Source: Halalkaliarchaeum desulfuricum (GTDB lineage: Archaea; Halobacteriota; Halobacteria; Halobacteriales; Haloferacaceae). Taken from it: a stretch of DNA of 64,000 nt. The position numbers and the translations under genes were made by a program. The notes under the pieces were generated by a model. It ran no database searches, was not told where the DNA came from, and saw nothing but the letters and a program-made list of their open reading frames with translations. This document shows, one piece after another, positions 52,077 to 61,853 of this stretch. Position 1 is the first letter of the stretch. Each line of letters opens with the position of its first letter. The stretch lies in the NCBI RefSeq assembly GCF_002952775.1, contig NZ_CP025066.1, positions 1,736,001 to 1,800,000 of the forward strand, written 5' to 3'.

Positions 52077-53366
52077 TTACGTTCCGTGCTGCCACGAGGA
52101 GAGGTACTCCTCCTGTTCTGCCGACAGGGTGTCGAACTCGACGCCCTCGGCTTCGAGTTTGATCTCGGCGATCTCGCGGTCGAGGTCGTCGGGCACCTCG
52201 TGGACGCCCGGCTCGTAACCGTCGCCGTTCTCGGCCAGTTCCCTGACGCAGGCGGCCTGGACGCCGAACGACTGGTCCATCACCTCGACGGGGTGGCCCA
52301 GCGCGAGCGGGGCCGCCAGGTTGACGAGCCGGCCCTCCGCGAGCACGTTCAGCCGGCGGCCGTCCGGCATCTCGTATGCCTCGACGCCATCCCGGGCCTC
52401 GTAGTGGTCGGCCGCCAACTCCTCGAGCGCCACCAGGTCGATCTCGACGTCGAAGTGGCCCGCGTTCGCCAGCAGGACGCCGTCTTGCATCTTCCGGAAG
52501 TGCTCTTCGACGATCACGTCGCGGTTGCCGGTGGTGGTGATGAAGACGTCGCCCACCTCGGCGGCCTCGCTCATCGGCATCACGTCGTACCCTTCCATGT
52601 GCGCCTCGAGCGCCTTCCGCGAGTCGACTTCCGCGACGATGACGTTGGCGTTTTGCCCGGACGCTTTCTTTGCGACACCCTTCCCGCAGTAGCCGAAGCC
52701 GGCGACGACGATGTCCTTGCCCGCAAACGAGAGGTTCGTCGTCATCGCGATCGTCGCGAGTGAGGACTCCCCGGTGCCGTGGACGTTGTCGAACAGCCGC
52801 TTCATCGGCGTGTCGTTCACCGCGAAGACGGGGTACTCCAGCGCGCCGTCCTCGGCCATCGACCGCAGCCGGTGGACCCCGGTGGTCGTCTCCTCGCAGC
52901 CCCCGACGATGGTGTCGATCAGTTCGGGGTAGTCCTCGTGGATCGCGAACACGAGGTCGCCGCCGTCGTCGACGGTGATCGTCGGATCGTGGCCGATGGT
53001 GGCCTCGATCGCCTCGTAGTACTCCTCGTCGTCGACGCCCCGCACCGCGTAGGAGGTGATCTTCTCGTGGGCGTCCAGCGCCGCGCTCACGTCGTCGTGG
53101 GTCGACAGCGGGTTACAGCCGGTGAGCGTCACCTCGGCGCCGCCGTCTGCAAGCAACTCGACGAGGTTTGCGGTCTTTGCCTCGACGTGCATTGCCATCG
53201 CCACGCGCTCGCCTTCGAGGGGCTTCTCTGCGAGAAAGTCCTCACGCAGCGACTCCAGGATCGGCATGTGCTGTAGCGCCCAGTCCATTTTTCGGCGACC
53301 CTCCTCGCGGGTCGTCTCCGGCTCCGCGAGCTGCTCGGTCACCGGCGGGTATCCGGTTGTACTCAT
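52077..53366 (-). CDS. ahcY: Adenosylhomocysteinase
   Basis: A 429-residue NAD-dependent S-adenosylhomocysteine hydrolase. MKTANLVELL-like VEAKTANLVELLADGGAEVT, TGCNPLSTHDDVSAAL, NDTPMKRLFDNVHGTGES and the NAD loop VAGFGYCGKGVAKKASG (about 205-225) are hallmark segments, followed by MPMSEAAEVGDVFITTTGNR and NAGHFDVEID. It splits SAH to adenosine and homocysteine and so keeps methylation going. ATG 53366 starts MSTTGYPPVTEQLAEPETTR; the frame is open 16 codons upstream. Confidence 0.95.
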   Translation of the reverse strand: MSTTGYPPVTEQLAEPETTREEGRRKMDWALQHMPILESLREDFLAEKPLEGERVAMAMHVEAKTANLVELLADGGAEVTLTGCNPLSTHDDVSAALDAHEKITSYAVRGVDDEEYYEAIEATIGHDPTITVDDGGDLVFAIHEDYPELIDTIVGGCEETTTGVHRLRSMAEDGALEYPVFAVNDTPMKRLFDNVHGTGESSLATIAMTTNLSFAGKDIVVAGFGYCGKGVAKKASGQNANVIVAEVDSRKALEAHMEGYDVMPMSEAAEVGDVFITTTGNRDVIVEEHFRKMQDGVLLANAGHFDVEIDLVALEELAADHYEARDGVEAYEMPDGRRLNVLAEGRLVNLAAPLALGHPVEVMDQSFGVQAACVRELAENGDGYEPGVHEVPDDLDREIAEIKLEAEGVEFDTLSAEQEEYLSSWQHGT

Positions 53367-53434
53367 ACATCCAGGATTCGGGAACGGCGGTGAAAACGCT
53401 ACCGACACGCGCACAACAGTACTGTGGCGGCTAT

Positions 53435-53488
53435 CCCCTCAACGGCTGCTGTCTCCCCCAACGGCTGGTGTCCCCTCAACGGCTGTCC
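53435..53488. repeat. Three imperfect copies of CCCCTCAACGGCTG
   Basis: CCCCTCAACGGCTG at about 53435, CCCCCAACGGCTG at about 53455 and CCCCTCAACGGCTG at about 53472, spaced 17-20 bases, in the 186-base divergent region between ahcY and the PPC-domain gene. No other feature was recognised in this region. Confidence 0.5.
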
Positions 53489-53552
53489 GGCAGCGACAGC
53501 GACGACGACCGCGGACTCAACCTTTTTGTCGGCGAGGGTCGTCTCCCCGGAC

Positions 53553-53972
53553 ATGAACTACCGGGAGGTCACGCCGACGCGAGAGTTCCTCGCGCGGCTC
53601 GACACTGGGGCGGACTGGCGCGAGGAGATCGAATCGCTGGCCAGCGAGGAGGGGATCGAGTCGGCCTGGTTCAACGCGATGGGGGCGGTCCAGGACGCCG
53701 AGATCTGGTTTTACGACCAGGAGACCAAGGAGTACCAGCCGGTGACGTTCGACGAACCGCTGGAGGTCGCCGCCTGCATAGGGAACATCGCGCTGCTCGA
53801 GGGCGAGGTGTTCGCCCACACCCACGCGGTGTTGTCCCGTCCGAGCGGGCAGACGCTTGCAGGTCACCTCAACTCCGCGACCGTCTTCGCCGGCGAGGTC
53901 CACATGCGGGCGTTCGAGGAGCCGCTCGAGCGGTCCCACGACGACGTGACCGATCTGGACCTCTGGCTGTGA
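53553..53972 (+). CDS. PPC-domain (DUF296) DNA-binding-like protein
   Basis: A 139-residue single PPC/DUF296 domain. IESAWFNAMGAVQDAEIWFY, FDEPLEVAACIGNIALLEGE, VFAHTHAVLSRPSGQTLAGH and LNSATVFAGEVHMRAFEEPL match the plant-and-prokaryote-conserved family, including the metal His residues (HTH, GHL, VH). Family members form trimers; plant relatives bind AT-rich DNA, but function in archaea is unknown. ATG 53553 begins homology. Confidence 0.83.
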   Translation: MNYREVTPTREFLARLDTGADWREEIESLASEEGIESAWFNAMGAVQDAEIWFYDQETKEYQPVTFDEPLEVAACIGNIALLEGEVFAHTHAVLSRPSGQTLAGHLNSATVFAGEVHMRAFEEPLERSHDDVTDLDLWL

Positions 53973-54000
53973 ACGGCGGGAACGAGGGGAGCGAACAACC

Positions 54001-57000
54001 GTGAGACCGGACGACGAGCGCTACTTCGAGCGGATCGAATCCCGGCTGGACGAGGCGTTCGACCGCGCCGAGGCGGCGAAAGCGCAGGGACGCGACCCCG
54101 AACCGGAGATCGAGATCCCGGTCGCGCGCGACATGGCCGACCGGGTCGAGAACATCCTCGGGATCGACGGCGTCGCCGAACGGGTCCGCGAACTCGAAGG
54201 CGAGATGTCCCGCGAGGAGGCCGCCCTCGAGCTAGTGACTGACTTCGTCGAGGGATCGGTCGGGGAGTTCGACTCCCGGGCGGGGAAAGTCGAGGGGGCG
54301 GTGCGGACCGCCGTGGCGCTGCTCACCGAGGGGGTCGTCGCCGCGCCGATCGAGGGGATCGACCGGGTCGAGCTGCTGCAAAACGACGACGGGACGGAGT
54401 TCATCAACGTCTACTACGCCGGCCCGATCCGATCGGCAGGGGGGACCGCCCAGGCGCTGTCGGTGCTGGTGGCCGACTACGCCCGGTCGCTTCTGGACAT
54501 CGAGGAGTATCGCGCCAGAAGCGACGAGATCGAGCGCTACGCCGAGGAGGTCTCCCTCTACGACAAGGAGACTGGCCTCCAGTACACCCCGAAGGACAAG
54601 GAGACGAAGTTCATCGCCGAACACCTGCCGATCATGCTCGACGGGGAGGCCACCGGCGACGAGGAGGTCTCCGGCTTCCGGGATCTCGATCGGGTGGACA
54701 CCAATGCCGCCCGCGGCGGGATGTGTCTCGTACTTGCAGAAGGGATTGCTCTCAAGGCGCCGAAGATCCAGCGGTACACACGCGAACTCGAGGAGGTCGA
54801 CTGGCCGTGGCTCCAGGAGCTCATCGACGGCACGATCGGCGAGGAAGACGCTGCCGGTGACGGCTCCGGCGAAGATAACGGTTCGGGCGAGGCTGACGGT
54901 GAAGGCGGAGAGTCGAACGACGAAGGCCTGGATGAAACGGGGGACGACGCCGACGGAAGTGCTGCGGGCGCCGACGGCACGCCCGGCCCGCCGCGACCCG
55001 AGCCCTCCGAGAAGTTCCTCCGGGATCTGATCGCCGGGCGGCCGGTGTTTTCCCACCCGTCGGAGCCGGGGGGCTTCCGGCTCCGGTACGGCCGCGCCCG
55101 CAATCACGGCTTCGCGACGGGCGGGATTCACCCGGCGACGATGCACATCGTCGACGACTTCCTCGCGGCCGGCACCCAGATCAAGACCGAACGCCCCGGT
55201 AAGGCCCACGGCATCGTTCCGGTCGACAGCATCGAGGGGCCGACGGTCCGGCTGGCCAACGGCGATGTCCGGCGGATCGACGACCCCGAGGAGGCGCTTG
55301 CGGTGCGCAACGGCGTCGAGGAGATCATCGACGCCGGGGAGTATCTCGTCAACTACGGGGAGTTCGTCGAAAACAACCATTCGCTTTCGCCCGCGTCGTA
55401 CACGGTCGAGTGGTGGGTACAGGAGTTCGAGGCCGCCGGCGCTGACGTCCAGGCGCTCCGGGACGATCCACACGTCGACCTCGCGGAGCCAACCGTCGAG
55501 GAGGCGCTCTCGTGGGCTCGCGAGTACGACTGCCCGCTCCATCCGAAATACACCTACCTGTGGCACGATATCGATGTCGAGACGTTCGAGGCGCTCGCCG
55601 AGGCCGTGGCCGACGGGGAGACCGTCGATCGGACCGCCGGCTCGACAGCCGACTCGACTGACGATCCGACCGACGGTGGAGGTGTCGCGGACGGGGGCGC
55701 GATCGATCGGACGTCTGCCGAGGACGCTCCGACTGTCGGGGAGGGTCCTCTCGTCATCGAACGAACCGAGACAACCCGACGCGCGCTCGAATATCTGCTC
55801 GTCGAGCACACGCAGCGAGCGGAGACGCTCGAAATTCCGACCTGGCGACCCCTCGCACGGTCGCTGGGGATCGACGACGGCCTGGAGCGGACCTGGGAGT
55901 CTGCGGCGCTTTCGTCGGCCCGCGAGTACGCCGGCGGCGACAACGCCGTCGCGGCCGTCAACGCGGTCGCGCCCTTCGAGATCCGAGAGCGTGCGCCGAC
56001 GCGGATCGGCAACCGGATGGGGCGGCCCGAGAAGTCCGAGTCGCGTGAGCTCTCGCCGGCAGTTCACACGCTGTTCCCGATCACGGAAGCCGGCGGGAGC
56101 CAGCGCGACATCGCCAAGGCCGCCAAAGGGATGGACGAGCGGGGCCGACGAGGGATGCTCGAAGTCGACATCAACGACCGCGTTTGCCCCGACTGCGGCG
56201 ACCACTCCTACCACAACCGGTGTCCCGACTGCGAGGTCCACACCGAACTGTACTACGAGTGTGGCGAATGCGGGACCCAGTGTGAACCCGACGAGTCGGG
56301 CCGGGTCGTCTGTCCCCGGTGCGAGTGGGACGTGACGGCGGCGACGCGCCGGGAGATCGACCTCAACGAGCGGTTCCACGCCGCCATGGAGTCGGTCGCC
56401 GAGCGCGAGGCGGCCTTCGACGTCCTGAAAGGCGTCAAGGGGCTCTCCTCGGAGCACAAGGTGCCCGAACCGATCGAGAAGGGGATCCTCCGGGCGAAAC
56501 ACGGCGTCTCCTCGTTCAAGGACGGCACCGTCCGGTACGACATGACCGACCTCCCGGTGACGGCGGTCCGGCCGGCCGAACTGGACGTCACCGCCGACCA
56601 GTTCCGGGAACTGGGGTACGTCACCGACATCGACGGGGAACCGCTCCGCCACGACGACCAGCTGGTCGAACTGAAGGTACAGGACGTCGTCCTCTCGGAC
56701 GGCGCCGCCGAGCACATGATGAAGACGGCGGAGTTCGTCGACGAGTTGCTCGAGGACTTCTACGGGCTGCCGCCCTTCTACGAGCTCGACGACCGGGAGG
56801 ACCTGGTCGGCGAACTCGTGTTCGGGATGGCGCCCCACACGAGTGCGGCGACCGTCGGCCGGGTAGTGGGCTTTACGTCGGCGGCGGTCGGCTACGCGCA
56901 CCCGTATTTTCACGCTGCGAAGCGGCGGAACTGCTTTCACCCGGAGACGAAACTGTGGTACGAGGACGAAGCCGGCGAGTTACGCTACGAACGGATCTCG

Positions 57001-60000
57001 GCGTTCGTCGAGGAGTATCTCGGGCAGTCCGACGTCGAATACGACGACTTCGGAACCGCGGTCGGTACGCTGGAGGACACGGATTCGGCGATCCGCGTCC
57101 CGTCGCTGACTCCCGAAGGAGAACTGGTGTATCGTCCCGTCGAGGCGGTCAGCAGACACCCGGCACCGGACCACACGATCCGGATCCGGACCCAGTCCGG
57201 TCGGTCAATAACCGTTACTCCGGATCACGAAGTGCACGTGTACGACGTCGAATCCGACCAACTCGTCGGAAAAGAAGCGAGAGAGCTGAATACGGACGAT
57301 CGTCTCGTTACCCCTCGGTCGGTCGATCGAGACAATCCAGGATTCGACGAGGACGCTGATCCGAAACGGTTCGATCTGCTCGAAGAGTTCATCGAGTCCG
57401 AGGCGGTTCCGAACGACCGCCTGATGATAAAAGGACTCGACAAAGACCGCCTGTACGACCGCTTCGAGGAGACGTTTGCTGACGACTGGGACGGTCAGTT
57501 CTACCCGCTCCAGGGCATGACCGAGGTCTTCGGGACGAACAAGAAAACGCTGAGTAACTACCTCTACCGGGAGAGTTTCCCCGCGTCCTCCCTCCAGCAG
57601 TGCTTTTCGTCCCTCGAGGAGCTTCTCGAGTTCGTGCCGGAAGACGTGACGCTCGGGATGAAGCGCGACCGGACTGTAATCGATCGGTTTGTCGAACTCG
57701 ACGAACGGGTCGCGACGCTGCTCGGTTATTACGCCGCGGAAGGATTCGCCCGCGAACAGGAGACGCCGAACGGGACCATCCATCAGACGACGATCTGTGG
57801 CACCGAAGCGGAGGCACGCGAATTCTTTATAAAGACCTTCCGTGACGAGTTCGGCGTCGAACCGTACGAGGAGAACCACGCCAAAATAACCGTCTCCGGG
57901 CGTTTACTTCGGGTCTTCTTCGATACGATCCTGGATGTGGGGATCTACGCTCACACGAAACGCGTTCCCGATCCGATTTTCGACGCGTCCGAGGACGTCA
58001 TCGCTGCGTACCTCGGCGGATACTTCAGTGGGGACGGGTCGATCCATTCGAGGTCAACGACGATCTCTGCCTGCACGGTGAGTCGTGAACTCAAAGAGGA
58101 CATTATTGCTCTATTAACACGTCTCGGCATCGATTCGCGGGTCACAGAGGCGGAACCGGCCCCACTCCACGAGTGCTTCCCCGAGTTCTACGATCAGGGG
58201 AGTGGGACGTCGAGACCTTCATACGAGATCCGGGTCACAGGGGATGGAACGGCACAGTTCGCAGACCTCGTCGGATTTCACCTCACACGAAAGAACGAAA
58301 CCCGTCTGGAAAACGTCGCCAGTCGGGTGACCAGTGAGCGACACCCCCGCTGTTTCGACGGCGGAAACGACCGATATCTGTTGGATCCAATAGATTCGAT
58401 AGAGACCACAAAATCAGATGTAGATGAGGTCTATAGCCTCACAGTCGAGGATACGCATACTGTCGTAGTCAACGACTTATCAAGCAGGCAATGTGACGGC
58501 GACGAGGATTGCGTGATGTTGCTCATGGACGGACTGTTGAACTTCAGTAGACAGTACCTCCCCGACAAGCGCGGGGGAAGTGTCGCAGAAGAGTCCCGCC
58601 TCGTTGCAGTCGATCCAGAGGATCGCGTCCGATATCTCACGTTCGACGAACTCTGGAATGCACTCGAGGCTCCGATTGAAGTGGACGGGAAGTTCAGGAA
58701 GCGAACCTGCGTGCGTGAAGGGTGGCAAACGTACGCCTTCGACGCGAATCACGAGTCGAGCCTCGAGCCGATCGAGAAGGCCATCAGATATTGTGCCGAC
58801 GAGGATGACGAACTTCTACGGATCCAAACGCAGTTCGGACGGTCACTCAAAATCACGCCGAATCATAGCCTCTTTCGATACGACGACGGGATCGAGGAGG
58901 TTGCAGGCGAGGCTCTCGACGAGGGGGATTTGATCGTCGCCCCACAGTCTCTCGATATCGAACCAACAGGCTCTGTCATCGATGTTGCAGAGTGTGTTCC
59001 GAACCCGTACGTATTTATCGACGATCGGGTCGAAAAGTATCTCCGCAGAGTGTGGGAGGGAGCCGATCACGGCAGCGAAACGAGGGCGGCATTCGACGGC
59101 GGACTTTCCTACCGTCTCTCGAAAAAGAAGACAGCTTTCGAAACCCTGGAGGAAATCGAAATGAAGTCCGGGGAGTGGCGGGGCGACTGGAACCCGAAAA
59201 TCGGACTGAAAGGGTCTTCGGAGGGGATTCCGCGGTTCATTACCCTCGACGAAGAGTTCGCTTGGCTACTCGGGATTTTCTCCGCGGAGGGCTCTCTCTC
59301 GAGTAGTCGCCCGACGATCCACAACAGCGATGAAGAACTCGTTCGCCACGTCGAACGGATAACGGAGGACAAATTTGACACGTCACCGAGTGTTCGGTGG
59401 TCGAACAAGGCCTACGAAGTCGCGTTCCCTGCGGTGTTCCGGGAGGTGCTCTTCGATCTCGGATTCGCGGACAAAGACTCCTACAATTCGAGCGAGAAGA
59501 TCGTTCCCGATCCGATCCTTCGCGGCGAGCGGTCAGTTGTCACGGCGTTTCTCCGTGGCTTCATCGCTGGCGACGGGAGCGAAACGACCAACGACAATCA
59601 CACGACGATCGGTTTCCATACGACGAGCGAAGATCTCAAGGACGGCATCGTTTTTCTCCTGCATCGACTCGGGCTCGTCGCCAACATTTCTCGGATGGAA
59701 CGAGACGACTCCCGCCAGCCGATATACACTGTCAATGTCTCAGGTGGTTCCAGTGATAACCCACTGAGGCGGATCCTCCAGGATGAGGAGACGTATCAGC
59801 CGAAAAGCCTCGTCGTGACTGTTCCCGACGCGCTGATGGAGATCCGCGAGATGGAGATCTCGGGAGTCAAACAACTGATCCCGAAATACCTGAAACGCCG
59901 TGAGAATATCTCGGTAGCGAAACTCGAGGAGATCGTGACTGCACTTGACGATCGAGACCTCCCCTCGCACGCGGCCCAGAAATTGGGCGAAATTCGTCCG

Positions 60001-60795
60001 TTGGTTGACGGTGATTTATCGTATCTTCGGATCACGGACATCGATCGTGTCGACTACGACGGATATCTATACGACCTGCAGGTCGGCGGCGAACCGATCT
60101 TCACTGCGAACTGGCTGTACGCGCACAATTCCATGGACGCACCGCTGGTGATGTCATCCCGGATCGACCCCTCGGAAATCGACGACGAGGCGCACAATAT
60201 GGACATCGTGCGGCAGTATCCCCTGGAGTTCTACGAAGCGACCCGGCGGATGGCCGACCCCGGAGAGGTGGAGGAGCTGATCCAGCTCGGGGAGGACACG
60301 CTGGGCACCGACGACGAGTATCGCGGGTTCGATCACACCCACGACACCACCGACATCGCGATGGGGCCGGACCTCTCGGCGTACAAGACGCTGGGGTCGA
60401 TGATGGACAAGATGGACGCCCAACTGGAACTGGCCCGGAAGCTCCGGGCGGTCGACGAGACCGACGTCGCCGAGCGGGTGATCGAGTATCACTTCCTGCC
60501 GGACCTGATCGGCAACCTCCGGGCGTTCTCCAGACAGGAGACCCGGTGTCTCGACTGCGAGACGAAGTTCCGCCGGATGCCGCTGTCCGGCGAGTGTCGC
60601 AACTGCGGGGGGACGGTGAACCTCACCGTTCACGAGGGGTCGGTAAACAAGTACATGGACACCGCGATCGAGGTGGCCGACCGGTTCGACTGCCGGGAGT
60701 ACACCAAACAGCGGCTGGAAATCCTCGACCGGGCGCTGGAGTCGACGTTCGAGGACGACACCAACAAACAGTCGGGTATTGCGGACTTTATGTAA
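54001..60795 (+). CDS. polC: DNA polymerase II (family D) large subunit with two inteins
   Basis: A 2264-codon gene starting at GTG 54001. The mature DP2 (1227 residues) comes from residues 1-977, 1498-1526 and 2044-2264. N-terminal blocks include NVYYAGPIRSAGGTAQALSV. Acidic linkers occur near 280-335 and 540-580. A zinc region (CPDCGDHSYHNRCPDCE, then CGECGTQCEPDESGRVVCPR) spans about 728-776, and the active-site core is AAKRRN/CDGDEDC and KRGG/SMDAPLV. A C-terminal zinc finger (CLDCETKFRRMPLSGECRNC) is near 2182-2201. DP2 is the catalytic replicative subunit, partner of DP1, which is not in the window. Both inteins sit in the most conserved catalytic segment, at sites where any insertion must be removed for function. 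Confidence 0.95.
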   Translation: MRPDDERYFERIESRLDEAFDRAEAAKAQGRDPEPEIEIPVARDMADRVENILGIDGVAERVRELEGEMSREEAALELVTDFVEGSVGEFDSRAGKVEGAVRTAVALLTEGVVAAPIEGIDRVELLQNDDGTEFINVYYAGPIRSAGGTAQALSVLVADYARSLLDIEEYRARSDEIERYAEEVSLYDKETGLQYTPKDKETKFIAEHLPIMLDGEATGDEEVSGFRDLDRVDTNAARGGMCLVLAEGIALKAPKIQRYTRELEEVDWPWLQELIDGTIGEEDAAGDGSGEDNGSGEADGEGGESNDEGLDETGDDADGSAAGADGTPGPPRPEPSEKFLRDLIAGRPVFSHPSEPGGFRLRYGRARNHGFATGGIHPATMHIVDDFLAAGTQIKTERPGKAHGIVPVDSIEGPTVRLANGDVRRIDDPEEALAVRNGVEEIIDAGEYLVNYGEFVENNHSLSPASYTVEWWVQEFEAAGADVQALRDDPHVDLAEPTVEEALSWAREYDCPLHPKYTYLWHDIDVETFEALAEAVADGETVDRTAGSTADSTDDPTDGGGVADGGAIDRTSAEDAPTVGEGPLVIERTETTRRALEYLLVEHTQRAETLEIPTWRPLARSLGIDDGLERTWESAALSSAREYAGGDNAVAAVNAVAPFEIRERAPTRIGNRMGRPEKSESRELSPAVHTLFPITEAGGSQRDIAKAAKGMDERGRRGMLEVDINDRVCPDCGDHSYHNRCPDCEVHTELYYECGECGTQCEPDESGRVVCPRCEWDVTAATRREIDLNERFHAAMESVAEREAAFDVLKGVKGLSSEHKVPEPIEKGILRAKHGVSSFKDGTVRYDMTDLPVTAVRPAELDVTADQFRELGYVTDIDGEPLRHDDQLVELKVQDVVLSDGAAEHMMKTAEFVDELLEDFYGLPPFYELDDREDLVGELVFGMAPHTSAATVGRVVGFTSAAVGYAHPYFHAAKRRNCFHPETKLWYEDEAGELRYERISAFVEEYLGQSDVEYDDFGTAVGTLEDTDSAIRVPSLTPEGELVYRPVEAVSRHPAPDHTIRIRTQSGRSITVTPDHEVHVYDVESDQLVGKEARELNTDDRLVTPRSVDRDNPGFDEDADPKRFDLLEEFIESEAVPNDRLMIKGLDKDRLYDRFEETFADDWDGQFYPLQGMTEVFGTNKKTLSNYLYRESFPASSLQQCFSSLEELLEFVPEDVTLGMKRDRTVIDRFVELDERVATLLGYYAAEGFAREQETPNGTIHQTTICGTEAEAREFFIKTFRDEFGVEPYEENHAKITVSGRLLRVFFDTILDVGIYAHTKRVPDPIFDASEDVIAAYLGGYFSGDGSIHSRSTTISACTVSRELKEDIIALLTRLGIDSRVTEAEPAPLHECFPEFYDQGSGTSRPSYEIRVTGDGTAQFADLVGFHLTRKNETRLENVASRVTSERHPRCFDGGNDRYLLDPIDSIETTKSDVDEVYSLTVEDTHTVVVNDLSSRQCDGDEDCVMLLMDGLLNFSRQYLPDKRGGSVAEESRLVAVDPEDRVRYLTFDELWNALEAPIEVDGKFRKRTCVREGWQTYAFDANHESSLEPIEKAIRYCADEDDELLRIQTQFGRSLKITPNHSLFRYDDGIEEVAGEALDEGDLIVAPQSLDIEPTGSVIDVAECVPNPYVFIDDRVEKYLRRVWEGADHGSETRAAFDGGLSYRLSKKKTAFETLEEIEMKSGEWRGDWNPKIGLKGSSEGIPRFITLDEEFAWLLGIFSAEGSLSSSRPTIHNSDEELVRHVERITEDKFDTSPSVRWSNKAYEVAFPAVFREVLFDLGFADKDSYNSSEKIVPDPILRGERSVVTAFLRGFIAGDGSETTNDNHTTIGFHTTSEDLKDGIVFLLHRLGLVANISRMERDDSRQPIYTVNVSGGSSDNPLRRILQDEETYQPKSLVVTVPDALMEIREMEISGVKQLIPKYLKRRENISVAKLEEIVTALDDRDLPSHAAQKLGEIRPLVDGDLSYLRITDIDRVDYDGYLYDLQVGGEPIFTANWLYAHNSMDAPLVMSSRIDPSEIDDEAHNMDIVRQYPLEFYEATRRMADPGEVEELIQLGEDTLGTDDEYRGFDHTHDTTDIAMGPDLSAYKTLGSMMDKMDAQLELARKLRAVDETDVAERVIEYHFLPDLIGNLRAFSRQETRCLDCETKFRRMPLSGECRNCGGTVNLTVHEGSVNKYMDTAIEVADRFDCREYTKQRLEILDRALESTFEDDTNKQSGIADFM
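56932..58491 (+). mobile_element. Intein 1 in polC (520 residues, LAGLIDADG, C-terminal Gln)
   Basis: Residues 978-1497 of the precursor. It starts with Cys in CFHPETKLWYEDE, has block B GRSITVTPDHEVHVYD, two LAGLIDADG-type endonuclease motifs (LLGYYAAEGFA about 1239-1249; YLGGYFSGDGSI about 1338-1349), block F VDEVYSLTVEDTHTVVVND and ends LSSRQ before extein Cys1498 (CDGDEDC). The last residue is Gln and the one before it Arg, in place of the usual His-Asn. Flanking exteins KRRN and CDGDED fix the boundaries. Confidence 0.9.
58579..60129 (+). mobile_element. Intein 2 in polC (517 residues, LAGLIDADG)
   Basis: Residues 1527-2043. It starts with Ser in SVAEESRLVAVDPEDR, has block B GRSLKITPNHSLFRYD, endonuclease motifs LLGIFSAEGSL (about 1756-1766) and FLRGFIAGDGSE (about 1850-1861), block F YDGYLYDLQVGGEPIFTANW and ends YAHN before extein Ser2044 (SMDAPLV). 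The canonical His-Asn end and Ser at both splice positions make normal class 1 splicing likely. Only 29 extein residues separate it from intein 1. Confidence 0.92.
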
Positions 60796-60863
60796 CCGAT
60801 TCAACTATTCCTGGCTGCTTCGTCGATTTCTCTGCCAGTCGATATTCGGAATACCCGAGAACG

Positions 60864-61853
60864 CTACGTCGCCCACGGCGCTTCGGGATCGACGAGTCCC
60901 TCGGGCTCCTCGCCGGAAAGCGCCCGCCGGAGATCCCTGGCGGCCCGACGGTTGAGTTCCGTCCGGGATTCCTCGGAGTACCAGGCGGCATGGGGGTTGA
61001 CGATGACGTCGTCGCGACCGACCAGCGGGTGGTTCTCGCCCGGTGGCTCCTCCGCGAGTACGTCGAGCCCGGCCATCTTCAGGTCGTCCGCTTCCAGTGC
61101 CGCCACCAGATCCTCCTCGTCGATCACTTCACCCCGGCCAGTGTTGGCGAGCACACTCCCGGGACCGAGCCTGGAGAGCACGTCTGCGTCGACCATCCCT
61201 CGGGTGTCTGCGGTCAAGGGGGCGAGCACGACGACGTGATCCGCGCGGTCGAACAGTTCCTCGAACCCGGTCTTCTCGACGCCGAGATCGGCCATCTCCT
61301 CGCCGTCGACGTACGGATCGTACGCGAGCGTCTCGCAGCCGTACGGCTCCAGCAGGGTTGCGACCGCCCGGGCAATCGGCCCCAGCGAGACCAGCCCCAC
61401 CGCCGACGCCGAAAGCCGGTGGATCGGTCGTCCGTCCCGCCAGTCCCACCGGCCCGCGCCGACCGATCGGTCGTAGGTGCCGATCGAGCGCAGGCAGCTC
61501 AACAACAGCGCGACAGTGTGGACGGCAACCTCCTCGGTACAGTACTCCGGCACCCGGATCACCGGGATTCCGTACTCGGCGGCGGCCGCCACGTCGACGG
61601 TCCCGACGCCCACCGAAGCGCGCACGATTACCGACGGCTCGATCGTCTCGACCGCCTCACGGGGGATCGGGGTGGCGACGTCACCCACGATCGCATCGAA
61701 CGGCTCACCGCGTTCGTTTGCGACCGTACCGGCTTCGATCACGGCGTCGGTGGTACCGAGTTGTTCGACGCGAAAGACGGCATCTTGACCGAGTTCCTCG
61801 CGAAAGATGTCGGGATCGATCATCGGAGAGCCGCTGAGTAGTACCCGGGGCAT
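60864..61853 (-). CDS. D-2-hydroxyacid dehydrogenase family protein
   Basis: A 329-residue NAD(P)-dependent 2-hydroxyacid dehydrogenase (SerA/CtBP-like). ASVGVGTVDVAAAAEYGIPV, PEYCTEEVAVHTVALLLSCL, the Rossmann loop ASAVGLVSLGPIARAVATLL (GxxSxGPI in place of GxxGxGxIG), NTGRGEVIDEEDLVAALEA (catalytic Arg), LDVLAEEPP (Glu) and NPHAAWYSEES (His) are in the proper order, so the active site is complete. Substrate unknown. The start ATG 61853 gives MPRVLLSGSPMIDPDIFREE; an AT-rich promoter region follows upstream. Confidence 0.87.
   Translation of the reverse strand: MPRVLLSGSPMIDPDIFREELGQDAVFRVEQLGTTDAVIEAGTVANERGEPFDAIVGDVATPIPREAVETIEPSVIVRASVGVGTVDVAAAAEYGIPVIRVPEYCTEEVAVHTVALLLSCLRSIGTYDRSVGAGRWDWRDGRPIHRLSASAVGLVSLGPIARAVATLLEPYGCETLAYDPYVDGEEMADLGVEKTGFEELFDRADHVVVLAPLTADTRGMVDADVLSRLGPGSVLANTGRGEVIDEEDLVAALEADDLKMAGLDVLAEEPPGENHPLVGRDDVIVNPHAAWYSEESRTELNRRAARDLRRALSGEEPEGLVDPEAPWAT

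Noticed and set aside
53435-53488. Regulatory repeat array for ahcY
   Set aside because: Only three imperfect copies with uneven spacing and no symmetry; kept as a low-value repeat, not as an operator.
54232-56940. A 902-codon antisense frame opposite polC
   Set aside because: Mirror of polC codon bias (Val/Asp/Arg/Leu-rich), no domain; ends where intein 1 begins because codon use changes there.
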